Source: Akebia trifoliata (taxonomy: Eukaryota; Streptophyta; Magnoliopsida; Ranunculales; Lardizabalaceae). Taken from it: a stretch of 64,000 nucleotides of DNA. Position numbers and translations under genes: made by a program. The stretch spans positions 18,988,922 to 19,052,921 of the forward strand of contig CM030711.1 of assembly GCA_017979445.1 (NCBI GenBank), read 5' to 3'. Shown in pieces: positions 24,828 to 35,880 of the stretch; position 1 is the stretch's first letter, and every line of letters starts with the position of its first letter. The notes beneath the pieces are model-generated. The model had not been told where the DNA came from and did not search any database. It worked only from the letters and a program-made list of their open reading frames with translations.

Positions 24828-26414
24828 TGTAGATACCTTGATTTGAAAGGGCCCTCACTCGAAAGGGCCCAAAAATAGCAATGCTCCAATAAAGAATTGG
24901 CAAAAGGGCATCGATGGCCCGAATCATCGGAACATGACATTTTTCCAAAATCTGAGCCTCTAACACCTCTCAATGGGTTAGTAGGTCCACCAAAGGGATC
25001 CGGCAAGTTCATGTCTACCCCGCTCCATGCAAAATACCGATTTTCCAACAAAAAAGGCTAATGGGCCTCTAAGGCCCAAAACGCTAAAAACAACATTTCA
25101 GATTGAACCGAGGTCCCTAAGACCTCCCAATGGTCTAGGGGCCCACAGGAAGGGGTGGGACCCATCCCACATATGTCCAACATCACTGCTCCACGTTCAC
25201 ATCCAAAAAATCGACAAATTCCTTCAACGGGCCTAAAAAACTCGATTTGCCAACACGTGACATTTCTAATGAAACTAATGAGTTCCAAAATCACAAAAAA
25301 TCAATAAAAATTAAAAAGCGAGACTTGGGATACCTACCCGTCATCCATCCTCTACCACTCCACCTCGAAATTCGCAAATGCCCTAAACTTACCTAAGGCC
25401 CACAAGCCCTCAACTCTTTCCTAAACCTATTTTCCAATCTTATCCCTAACCCAAAATCAACTCCACACCACCTAAACCTAAAACCAACCTACCCTCAAAA
25501 ACCCAATCCAAAACAAACCCAATCCAAGTCAAAATAATCCACAACCCTCCTAAACCCAAGCCCAACACTTAAAAGCCCATAAACCTATCCAATTCATTAT
25601 CCAACCCAATACCTTAACCCATTATCCATTATTCACATCAACCAATCATAATCTTCACATCAAAAGATGACATATGTCATCACCATCCTTCACCTCCCTC
25701 ATCTCATCACCCATCCCCATAACCATTTTTTAAAAAATCAATCAAACACATCACCATCCCTCCAAAATCAACTCAATCCATACCCTACCCTAACCTAACC
25801 TATCCCCATTCTCTAACATCATCAACCACCCACACCTCAACCCATACCCCAATCCATCACCATTCCCTAACATCATCAACCACCCATATCTCTTACATAT
25901 CAACCCATCACTTTTCCTTAAAATACTCCAACATAATCCCATCAACCCATACTTCCCTCATCATCAATTAACTAACCTCCTTCCCTCTCTCTAATCAAAC
26001 AACCCCCATCAACCAATCAACCAATCTCATCACCTCACCCCCTCATCATGATTGTCACATGGCATCATCTCCTTTCTCCTCCCAAAAACCAACTTAACAA
26101 CCTCTTACACAACCCATTCTCCTAAATCTACACACCTCACCTCATCAACCAACCTAACACTCATTCTCTAAACCACCCCCTTACACCCCCACTCCACCAC
26201 CAACCATCACTCATGTCAACCCATCAAACACTCTACCCAAATGGATTTGGGTAGGATCCAACCCATTTGGATCTAAACCTCACCCAGTTTCACTCATTAC
26301 ACATTTACCCTCCATTTCACCTTAAATTTCACACCTTTTACTCCTAAATCCTATGCCATTACCCCTCCTCTCACATTTTAACCCCATTATACCCCCAAAC
26401 CCCCTCCAAACACC

Positions 26415-26422
26415 TATAAATA
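26415..26422 (+). promoter_or_regulatory. TATA box of LTR G (5')
   Basis: ACCTATAAATACC; the same site occurs at 60196-60203 in the right LTR. Confidence 0.65.
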
Positions 26423-26865
26423 CCTCCCCTCTCCTCCCAAAAATATTTACCAAGTCTCAGAAGGAAAAAAATATTTTCTCTACTCCTCTCTATCACTCTC
26501 TCATACTATCTTCTAAAGAAAAAAGAATTTCACTTTCATATCACACCAAGGATTTGAGAAGCATAAAAAAGAAGGAAGGAAAGAAAAGGAGGAAGAACTT
26601 GAAAGCTACAAGGTGGGTTCAAAACACCCCCCCACTCTCTAATCTTCTCTTCCTCTCTATTTTATCTTTCCCCACCCATTCATGTTATTTTAAAGTTTAA
26701 GATGGTTGGACCCTAAGGCACATGATCCATTAGGATCATCTCTTTCAATGAGATGATCCTAAGATCAAGCCGAAAGCAACCCCTATCTAGGGTACAAATG
26801 CACCCATGTGGCATTCTACTTTTATTTTTATTTTTAAAACAAAATGGCCGAGTTCTTTGAGGTTA

Positions 26866-26914
26866 CCGTCATTCGACGGGGAGAAAGGGGTGCCTAACAC
26901 CTTCCCCTTTCTCC
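26866..26914 (+). other. Twin-hairpin module, LTR G
   Basis: CCGTC-ATTC-GACGG (26866-26879) is followed directly by GGAGAAAGGGG (26880-26890), loop TGCCTAACACCTT, and CCCCTTTCTCC (26904-26914). In the right LTR the large hairpin is intact at 60661-60695, but the small one has one broken pair. Confidence 0.85.
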
Positions 26915-27107
26915 AATCGAGCCACTTACCTTAATCTCAAGATTCGACTACCCTTATCCATCGTGAGTCACTAAAGATGCCAAAAATGTCATTTCTTGGA
27001 AAATATCCCTCGGGTGACCATTCACACCCACTTCCAACTTGAATGGTGGCGACTCCAATATTTAGTAGTTGTCGCCGTCCTAACGACGAAAATCACATAG
27101 CTACAGC

Positions 27108-27125
27108 TGGCGACTCCGCTAGGGA
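27108..27125 (+). other. Primer-binding site of element G
   Basis: TGGCGACTCCGCTAGGGA, two bases after the LTR; tRNA-Arg type as in A and B. Confidence 0.8.
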
Positions 27126-27844
27126 ATTTAGGCTCATCCCTCGCGAGTAACTCGGTCATTTGAAGAAAAAAAAAAGATTTTTAGTTTACTAATGTTGTTT
27201 CTTGTTGTTGTGTGTACTTTGTTTTTCTTTCGATGGCATTCTTGTGTCCACAATTGTAATATTTACTTACATTCTTGTTTATGATGTTTGTAAGGGGGTC
27301 GATGAAAAGTAATGAATATGAAAATGCACACGTGCACTTGCGAGCATAGCCACACTTCTAAACCACCCCACCCTCAATATACATAGCCCCGATGCTTAGT
27401 AGTTCTACTGCTTGAGATCGTTATTTCAAGTGTCGGGAATGAACACATCAAACCCGATCACCAACCAACGACATGTGTATTTCGGTATGGATCGAGGTTT
27501 GAAGATCGGGTAGCCGTGAAGCCACCTATTAAAATCATGCATATGCCCGGCTAGATGAGCTAGGACACAAATTTTAGATGATATATCGACCCCCAAAATA
27601 ATGTTGTATGCAATTATTGTGGTCGGGCCTCGAAGCCCAAGTTGTAAGCCCAAAAAGGGGCAATTAGATTGTAGGCTTATTTTGGTATCTTTTTATCTCC
27701 CCTTAGGTAAAGGAGGAGGAACTCAGGTTGCACCATGTCCAAAAAAGAAAAAAAAATAGTGAGCAACGACTCAAAAACAGGGAAGACAGGAAAAGCAGGG
27801 ACAAAGAAACAGTTCTGTGAAAAGTCCAGAAGCTGGATTTCATT
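27126..27844 (+). other. Leader of element G, first part
   Basis: No gene. The portion 27480-27720 is similar to the A leader (3790-3960 joined to 15475-15545), including GGTTTGAAGAT, GTAGCC and TAGGACACAAAT. Confidence 0.65.
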
Positions 27845-27985
27845 CTGGTCCGTGTCCATGGTACGGATGGACCAAAATGTGCTTCATCCGTGCTGGTGAC
27901 ACGGTTGAGACATTAAATGTCTCATCCGTGTTCAAAACACGGATAATGGAATGTAAATTAAATCCGTGCCATTGACACAGACCAG
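27845..27985. repeat. ATCCGTG/CACGGAT hairpin cluster, leader copy
   Basis: Four inverted-repeat units of the form ATCCGTG, about 7 bases, CACGGAT, at 27845-27873, 27885-27905, 27923-27944 and 27961-27985. The outer edges read CTGGTCCGTG and CAGACCAG. Related clusters lie at 51338-51516 and 57951-58130. Confidence 0.8.
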
Positions 27986-28279
27986 AGTGAACTCGACCCC
28001 CTTGAATGAACTCGACAGCCCATTTTTTTAAAGAACCCTCACCATTTGTCAAGTATTGAAAGCATCCACGTGGGAAGATCATAAATTTTGAAAGAAAAAA
28101 AAACTATGTGAGATGGATTTTGGTTAATCAATCTTGTTCACAAGGTACAACCAAATTAAAAATGAAAAAAAAAGAGGGGGAGATATGGAGTGAAGAAAAG
28201 AAAAAGGGAAAAAATTGCGGATTTTTCCCAAAACCAAAAATAGTTTTATAAACCGGATCCCCCACTCGTATTCATTTAA
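27986..28279 (+). other. Leader of element G, spacer
   Basis: No gene; A-rich and purine-rich, leading into the hairpin array. Confidence 0.5.
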
Positions 28280-28870
28280 ATCGGGTCCACGACCCACACC
28301 CATCTAAAAACTGGGTCATGACTTAGACCCATTTCCAACTGGGTCCACGACCCAGAACCGTTTCCAATTGGGTGTACGACCCAGATCCAAACCCATTTCC
28401 AACTGGGTTCACGACCTAGATCCTATTCAACTAGGTTCACGACCCAGATCCATATCCATACCAACTGGGTCCACGACCCAGACCCATTTTCAACTGGGTT
28501 CACGACCCAGATCCAATCCAACTGGGTCCATGACCCAAACCCATTTCCAATTGGGTTCACGACCCAGATCCAATCCAACTAGGTCCATGACCCAGACCCT
28601 TTTCCAACTGGGTTCACAACCCAGATCCAATCCAACTGGGTCCACACCCAGATCCACTTTCAACTGGGCTCAAGACCTAGATCCAATTCAACTAGGTCCC
28701 CAGATCCAAATCCATTTTCAACTGGGTTCACGACCCAGATCCTGTTCAACTGGGTTCACAACCCAGATCCATATCCATACCAATTTGGTCCACGACCCAG
28801 ATCCAAATCCTTTTCAACTAGGACCACAACCTAGATCCGTTTTGACTAGGCCTAAGACTCGGATCTAGAT
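28280..28870 (+). repeat. Hairpin array of element G
   Basis: About 18 tandem units of 30-40 bp; the consensus core CTGGGTCCACGACCCAG is a 7-bp inverted repeat with a 3-base loop, followed by ATCCAATCCAA-type spacer. An open frame across it (28368-28868) is a by-product of the repeat. It corresponds to the array in element A. Confidence 0.85.
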
Positions 28871-29214
28871 CCACTTTCGAACCAAGTTCATGATCTAACA
28901 AAGATAACAACCAATCAAGCAAATCCAAAGGAATTCAATCTTTTTCAAAAAAAAAAAAAAAAAAGATTTCAAAAGGCACCAATTGCAGTTCTTGATCAAA
29001 GTCGGTGCCTAGAAAGATCTTACCCTGTTGATACGAGGGGGATAGACTACGTCTATTCAGGGAACAAGGTGATTTAATAGTGCCATTGTGCGCCGCCTCT
29101 TCCTTGGAGATCTGCCTGGCCGACGGTTATTTCAGAGAACCGAATTGGAGGCTACCAAAAACATAGGTTGTTCCAACTCGATTAATCTCATAAATTACTT
29201 TTCAAAATAGTTTC
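28871..29214 (+). other. Spacer in the G/H leader
   Basis: No gene. Contains an A-run at 28948-28966. The junction between G leader and H-derived sequence could lie here or nearby. Confidence 0.4.
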
Positions 29215-29880
29215 CCAACTCCGTGTCGATGCTAGCTCCGCGCTGATGAAATTACTTTTTCGAAATGCTTTTCCGACTCCGTGTCGATGCCAGCTCCGTG
29301 CTGATGCCAATTCCGTGTGATGCTGACTCCGTGTCGATGCCAGCTCCGTTCTGAGATAATTTCACTTTAAAAAAAAAAAGTATTTTCCTGACTCCGTGTC
29401 GATGCCAGCTCCGGGCTGACGAAATTACTTTTTCGAAATGCTTTTCTGACTCCGTGTCGATGCTAGCTCCGTGCTGATGCCAACTCCGTGTTGATGCCGA
29501 CTCCGTGTTGATGCTAGCTCCGTGCTGAGATAATTTCACTTTTAAAAAAAGAAAGATATTTTCCAGATCCCGTGTCGATGCCAGCTCCGTGCTGATGAAA
29601 TCATTTTCAAAATATTTTTTTCGACTTCGTGTCGATGCCGGCTCCGTGCTGATGCCAACTCCGCGTTGATGCCGACTTCGTGTCGATACTAGCTCCGCGT
29701 TGAGTTAATTCTATTAAAGAAAAAAACATTTTATCGACTCCGCGTCGATGCCAGCTCCGTGCTGATGTAATTTTTTGGTAAAACATGTTACCAACTTCGC
29801 GTCGATGCCAGCTCCGTGCTGATGTAATTCTTTTATAAAACATTTTACCAACTCCATGTTGATACCGGCTCCGCGCCGAG
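29215..29880 (+). repeat. CAGCTCCGTGCTG array before gag
   Basis: Tandem text alternating GACTCCGTGTCGATGC and CAGCTCCGTGCTGATG, with a higher-order period near 100 bp marked by AAATTACTTTTTCGAAATG-like links. The core CAGC-TCCGT-GCTG is itself an inverted repeat. The array ends about 110 bp before gag. Confidence 0.8.
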
Positions 29881-29994
29881 AAATTACTTTTTTGTCAAAA
29901 CTCATAATAAACAACTTTACCTGATCTAATAAAACATCATGCATCCTCATTTTTTGTAAATAAGATAGTAACACTTGGTTGTCTGTACCCACAG

Positions 29995-32091
29995 GTGGCC
30001 AAACGAAAGAAATACAAGCAACCAGAAGTACCTCCTTATTTTCTCCGGTCATCTACCGTCACCATGAGTTCTTCCGAACCAACACAACCTCCAGTGACCG
30101 AAGCATCAGGTATCGACCCGCAGATAACATCACTACTAAAGATAATCGAAAGACAAGAAAAAATAGTCAGTACTGTGTTGGCCAACACCAGCATCCTACA
30201 AGCGCAAACGATACAGCAGCACGCATCCGGGTCGAATCAAGAGTTACCTGAACAACCTCTGCAAGGACCCTAGACTACGATGCCACTTGCAGTACCCGAA
30301 TACCAAGGGCCTCTGCTTTATATTATACAGAATCGACCGCCCCCAGTGGTCATTCCCGACGATGAATGCGAGTACAGAGCTACGAAAGCCAAAAATGCAA
30401 CAGACGAAAAACTGGCTCAGCAGATCGAATCTCTACAGGAAGAGATGAGGAGGATGAAGGGCCTCAACACTATGAGCAGAACCCGATTCAAGGATTTGTG
30501 CTTCTACCCTAATGCTCAACTACTGGCCAAGTTCAAATGCCTGGAGTTTGAAAAATATAACGGAGTAGGGTGTCCGCTGTCGCATCTGAAGTTGTATTGT
30601 GGTTCTATGTGCCAGTACGGCGATGATGATAGGTTGTTGGTACAGTTGTTTCAAAGGAGCTTAACCTGGCCGGTGCTCAAATGGTTTTCAAGACTAGATC
30701 ACTCACTCATTAAGAACTGGCAAGACTTAGCCGAAATGTTCTAGCAAAATTACCGGTTCAATACTGATGTAGGGCTAGATCGAAATGACATGGCCAAAAT
30801 GACAAGGAAGCAGAGGGAGACAGTGAAGGAATATGGCCAGAGATGGCGAGAATCTACTTCACAAGTAAGGCCCGCAATGACAGAGCAAGAGATAAATACT
30901 ACGTTCATCTCAACACTAGGGCATGCCTTCTACACTCATCTGGTGGGACACACCACAGACACATTCTCGAATCTAGTACAAGTGGCAGATAGGGTCAAGG
31001 ACGGAATCCGAATCGGTTTGATCTTCGATTTCACGAGTCTAGGGGCAACAACGGGAATCCCTTCTTAGAGAAAGCCAGTGCCTCCAGGAAAGAAGAGGGA
31101 AGAGACTCAGGTTAATAACGTACAATCGAAGACCGAGACCACCAACACCGACAACTTCATGGGCACCAGCACCGCCAACATGGAATCCTCCCCCTCAAAA
31201 TCAATTCAGGGCAAACCCTCCACCCGATGCACAGTAGGCACCACTATACGGGCAGAACCAGCTGGCACGACCCAATAGAATGAATAGAGTGTTTACCAAG
31301 TTACCCATGACATTATCAGAATTACTGCCACTCTTACTCAGGGGTGAGTATCTTACAAAACGCCCGCAAATCCGGAGGCTGCCAAAGGACCAGGATACAA
31401 CCCCAATTTATTCTACAAATTCCACATGGGTGCACCTGGGCACTCTACGGACCAATGCTGGTAGCTCAAGCATCAAGTACAAAACCTAATTGATAAAAAG
31501 GCCCTCATCCTAGATGGGCCTGCCAACCCGCCCCAACAACAGAATGTCAATCAAAACCCCCTACCCACTCACAATGGGGAGGGGAGTGGGCATAGGGTAA
31601 ATGTCGTCTGCGGAGAGCTCAACTTCAATCCTTCCGATCTGATAGCACCAGTAAAGGCAAGAATTAGGGTCCACTTAACCCAGGAGCCAAAGATATCGTT
31701 AGTTAACACAGTCAACCACTACACAACCAATCCACCTCCAAATCCACAATTGCCTCTCAGAATGGCCGACCTTACCATCCATCCCACTCATCAAAATGCT
31801 GCTACTCGACCACCTCTAGTCATACCTTGTGGATCATCCAACCATCAAAGTCCAACCCGACCTCCCCTTGTTATACTATGTACACCACCATATTCACAAG
31901 GATCAACTCGACCTCCCCTTCACGTACCCTATATCCCATCCCCACGTCCACCACTTGTCATTCCATACACCACTACTACCTCTAAAATGTCACCACCACT
32001 CCTCATCCTCAATATGAAACCCGATCCACCCCCCATGATCATATGTTCGCCTAAACCATTCCCCTATAGCTCCAAACAGGCAGTTCCCTAG
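29995..32091 (+). pseudogene. gag of the G/H element (Tat type), decayed
   Basis: Gag polyprotein, the particle component. The frame (first ATG at 30064; open from 29995) shows a coiled-coil-like stretch (EEMRRMKGLNTM), then the gag core with FEKYNGVGCPLSHLKLYC and LVQLFQRSLTWPVLKWFSRL, and later YKFHMGAPGHSTDQC, the zinc-finger-like end of Tat gag near 31411-31462. The downstream part is proline-rich. Stops in the same frame include 30271, 30742, 31066, 31276 and 32089, yet the frame stays the same throughout. It continues into protease. Assignment to G or H is uncertain. Confidence 0.82.
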
Positions 32092-32133
32092 AGCTATGAG
32101 ACTACCATCACCACAACCTCGGGGGTCGAAACA

Positions 32134-33066
32134 GTGAAAGAAACAGTAGTAGAAGATATCAACCATATGACAAAGGCAGAAAAATGCCAAAAATTGCTAG
32201 AAAGTGGAAAAAGCAGCGGGACAGAAGTCGAAGAGACAACGGAAGGAGGGACAAGTAAAGAAAAAAGAAAAATAAAGGGGAAGGGTAAGCTGTATAAGGA
32301 GGAGAAAACAGAAGAAAAGGCGAAGGTCACCGACAAGGAAGCTGCAGACTTCGTTAAGCTCATCCTCAAGAGTGAACATAATGTAGTAGACAGATTAAAC
32401 AAACAGCCAGCTCAGATTAGTATCCTGGGACTGATGCAAAAATCAGAAGAGCACCAGGAGGCACTGCTAAGAGTTCTGGGAAAATCACATGTACCTTCAA
32501 CCACGACACCATCACAGTTGGAACAAACAGTCAGCCAGATCATGGCCCCCAATCCTATCATTTTCACAGAGAATGAATTCACGCCTGAGGGGACGAGGCA
32601 TGTCGAACCACTGAACGTCATGGTCATATGCAAGGGCATGATGGTTGCCAGAGTATTGATTGATAATGGCTCAACGCTTAACGTCTATCCACTGGAAACA
32701 TTCCGGAAACTCAACGCTGATTGGTCATATGTGAAATCCAATAATAAGGTTGTCCGAGGCTTCGACAATTCGAGAAGGGATTCCCTGGGAGAGGTGGATT
32801 TACCTATCACAATAGGTCCTTGCACCTTTGAAATAACATTTGAAGTTATGGAAATACCAACGACATTCAACCTGTTACTGGGCAGACCTTGGATCCACAT
32901 TGCCGGAGCTGTACCTTCTTCGTTGCACCAAAGAGTCAAATTTATCATGGGGCAGAGGATGATATCGGTATTAGCAGAGAACCTTATTCCAGTTGGGAGA
33001 GCTCCAGATGTGCCATTCATTGATATAGAGATGACGAAGGATAAAGCACTCTACTATTCGCATTAA
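32134..33066 (+). pseudogene. Aspartic protease segment of the G/H polyprotein
   Basis: Retropepsin that would cut the polyprotein. A charged lysine/glutamate-rich stretch is followed by the active-site motif VLIDNGSTLNVYP (about 32651-32690) and the C-terminal NLLLGRPWIH flap-side motif, in the spacing normal for Tat elements, where DNGS replaces DSGA/DTGA. It reads in the same frame as gag and ends at a TAA at 33064. Confidence 0.85.
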
Positions 33067-33135
33067 TTCACGGCTATCAATCACATCGAGAAGGGGAAGG
33101 AAAAGGTAAGGGCAAAGTTATCAAGAGCGAACCTT

Positions 33136-33684
33136 ATGGTTGGTCGGGTCATGAAAAGATCGGGATACATACCCAAGCAAGGGTTGGGGTCGAGAAGAAG
33201 AGGAAGAGCTACACCGGTCGAAGCCAGGAAGCATATTCCTTACTTTGGTCTCGGGTTTAGACCCACAAAGAGGGATATTGTAGAAATGAATGACAAGAAA
33301 AAGGAACTTCGGCTAGCCAGAAAGAAAAATCGTGAGCCGAACATCTGGAATCTGGGCCGAGTCCCCCACATTAGTGTTAGCTTCCCGAAGTCCCATATCA
33401 GACCTAACGACTTATCAGAACTGCTATCCTCAAAGAGGCCAAAAATTATAAATATCGCACCACTGCACGTTCAAGAAGACACAATCGTAGAGTCCCAATC
33501 ATCCTTTGAAGAAGGCATTGATGTTTTATTCAATGGGGATTCCGATGAAAGTCCATCAGAAACCACTCCAAAATCCACTAAAGTGGAGGTCACTACCAAC
33601 CGGGAGAACCACTCACCATTTTCATCAGGTATTGACTGGGCATCAGTCATCATCCCACCAAGTTTTGGAGGAACTATGCCCTAA
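33136..33684 (+). pseudogene. G-patch-like segment after protease
   Basis: The sequence GYIPKQGLGSRRRGRATPVE and IPYFGLGFRPT resembles the glycine-rich G-patch region that follows protease in this retrotransposon group, thought to bind nucleic acid. Same frame as protease; the stop is at 33682. From 33690 to about 34130 the frame is poor and very A-rich (repeated TTTCTCAAAAAT), with a possible splice acceptor TTATTTCAG at 33962-33970. Ogre elements are known to splice an intron between protease and RT, so an intron here is possible but unproven. Confidence 0.65.
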
Positions 33685-34129
33685 CCTGACAACAATGAAT
33701 CGGAGATCATGGTCATCTCTGAACCACCAACCAAATCATTTAACGAATCACTTGCTCATCTCATCCGCCCCCTCAGAGAAGGGGAGACATTGCACAACTG
33801 GGAAGAATTCTCATTAACTCTTGAGGCTATCGAGACCTCCAAAAATAAATGTCATTAGGCGACATCAATTTGCCCGAGGATCATAACGAGCCCTCGTCCT
33901 CGGGTAAAGACTATTTTGGGGGCTCCCTATCTTTATTAACAAGTTTGCATGATTGTTCTTCTTATTTCAGGTATCCAGAAAATCATAAAAAAACAAATAT
34001 TTCTCAAAAATGAAGAAAATCGAAAATTTCTCAAAAATAAAAAAAAATCAAAAATTTCTCAAAAATCAAAAAAATAAAAAAGCTTTCAAAATTACAAAAA
34101 GACAGATATTTTCCAAAAACCAAAAAAAG

Positions 34130-35880
34130 AGTTTTCAAGGGATCTGTCTTCATCAAATGAGTACCCAGATAAAATAGAATTTGAAAGAGACGAGTATGAT
34201 TTTGATCTTGAACTCGACTTCGACCTCATGGGGATAGAAGAAGAGTCTGAGGACGAAATGGAATACCCACACAAAGAAATCAAAGATTTGGTAGATCGTC
34301 ACGAGAGAGGTGTTCAGCCAAACATCGAGGATACAAACTCAATCAATCTTGGTACCGAAGAGGACCCATGAATTGTCAAGATTGGAGCCTTGTTGACGTC
34401 CCAACAGAAAGAAGATATGGTCAAACTCTTACGAAAATATCAAGGCGTCTTCGCATGGTCATACAGGGATATGCCAGGCTTAGATACAGATCTGGTCGTC
34501 CACAAACTACCCATTGCTTCTGGAAGTAAGCCGATCAAGCAAAAACTGAGAAGGCTGAAGCCTTAATGGAGCCTCAAGGTCAAGGATGAGGTCATGAAGC
34601 AATTCGAAGCAGGGTTTCTTGCAGTCTCCACGTACTCTGAATGGCTAGCTAACATTGTACCAGTACCCAAGAAGGACGGAAAAGTACACATGTGTGTCGA
34701 CTATCGAGACTTGAACAAGGCCAGTCCTAAGGATGATTTTTCACTTTCACACATCGACACTCTAGTCGATAGTACAGCAGGGCACGACATGTTCTCATTC
34801 ATGGATGGCTTCTCAGGCTATAACCAGATAAAAATGACAGAAGAAGACTAAGAAAAGACAGCGTTCATCACACCATGGGGTACTTTCCACTACAAAGTCA
34901 TGCCGTTCGGGTTAAAGAACGCGGGGGCAACTTATCAACGGGCAATGACCGCGTTATTTCATGACATGATTCATAAAGAAATGAAGTTCTACGTAGATGA
35001 CATGATCGCTAAGCCTGGCATTGAGGAAGATCATCTGGTCAATCTAAAGAAGTTGTTCGACAGGCTGAGGAAGTACAGCTTAAGGCTGAATCCGGCAAAA
35101 TGCGTGTTCGGGGCAACGTTAGGCAAGCTACTAGGATTCATCGTCAGCAGAAGGGGTATTGAAATAGATCTGGCAAAGACTAAATACATCCTGGAAATGA
35201 AGGCACCCGTTATAGAAAAAGATGTTCGGGGCTTTCTAGGAAGGATACAATACATTAGCCATTTCATTGCTCAGCTCACGCCTATCTGTGAACCAGTCTT
35301 CAAGCTATTAAGGAAAGATACGCCGAAGAAGTGGAACAAAGACTGTCAAGAAGCATTCGACAAGATCAAGCAATATCTGCTCAATCCACCAGTCTTAGTC
35401 CCCCCTACGCCAGGGCGACCTCTGTTGATGTATATCTCAGTGCAAGAAACATCTATGGGGTGTGTGCTAGGGCAACATGATGAATCAGGGTGGAAGGAAC
35501 AGGCCATCTACTATCTCAGCAAGAAATTCACTGATTATAAAGCAAAATACTCGACACTCGAAAAGACTTGCTGTGCATTGGTTTGGGCATCTCAACGACT
35601 ACGTCATTATTTGCTCAGCTACTCGACTATGCTTATCGCCAGGATGGACCCCCTGAAGTACCTATTTGAAAAACCAGCACTAACAGGCCGCACAGCGAAA
35701 TGGCAATTGTTGTTATCTGAGTTTGACATCACTTATGTCACCCAAAAAGCCATCAAAGGGCAAGTCATCGCTGACCACCTCACCGAGCACCCATTGCCTG
35801 ATTATGAGCCATTAAAGACAAACTTCTCAGATGAAGCCATACTATTTGCCGAGATCGAAAATGAAGATGATAACGAAGAA
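34130..35880 (+). pseudogene. Reverse transcriptase and first RNase H, G/H element
   Basis: The copying enzyme of the element. The acidic N-terminal part leads to LPIASGSKPIKQKLRRLKP, then VPKKDGKVHMCVDYRDLNKA, FMDGFSGYNQI, MPFGLKNAGATYQRAM and the catalytic YVDD (34990-35001). In-frame stops occur at 34849 and around 34370 and 34565. The following first RNase H domain keeps the STLEK motif but has a serine where the first catalytic aspartate is expected (MYISVQETS). Such a degenerate connection domain is usual in the Tat lineage. Confidence 0.85.

Larger units (their letters stand above)
24828..27105 (+). repeat. 5' LTR of element G
   Basis: Starts TGTAGATACC and ends ACATAGCTACA. Rich in CCATCAACC-like low-complexity text (25440-26260). 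TATA at 26415, twin hairpin at 26866-26914, PBS-like TGGCGACTCC near 27046. The right LTR has an extra short CATCACCACC segment near 59655. Confidence 0.92.

Noticed and set aside
26353..26700. Open frame of 115 codons, also at 60134-60481
   Set aside because: Present in both G LTRs because the LTRs are copies, overlaps the TATA box and resembles no protein.
28368..28868. Open frame of 166 codons rich in PRS/LGS/TQTHF repeats
   Set aside because: A by-product of the tandem hairpin array; its residues simply translate the repeat.
29252..30052. Antisense open frames with HGASIDTESASTRSWHQHGA-like repeats
   Set aside because: Shadow of the CAGCTCCGTGCTG array. No start context or domain, and the unit is better explained as noncoding.
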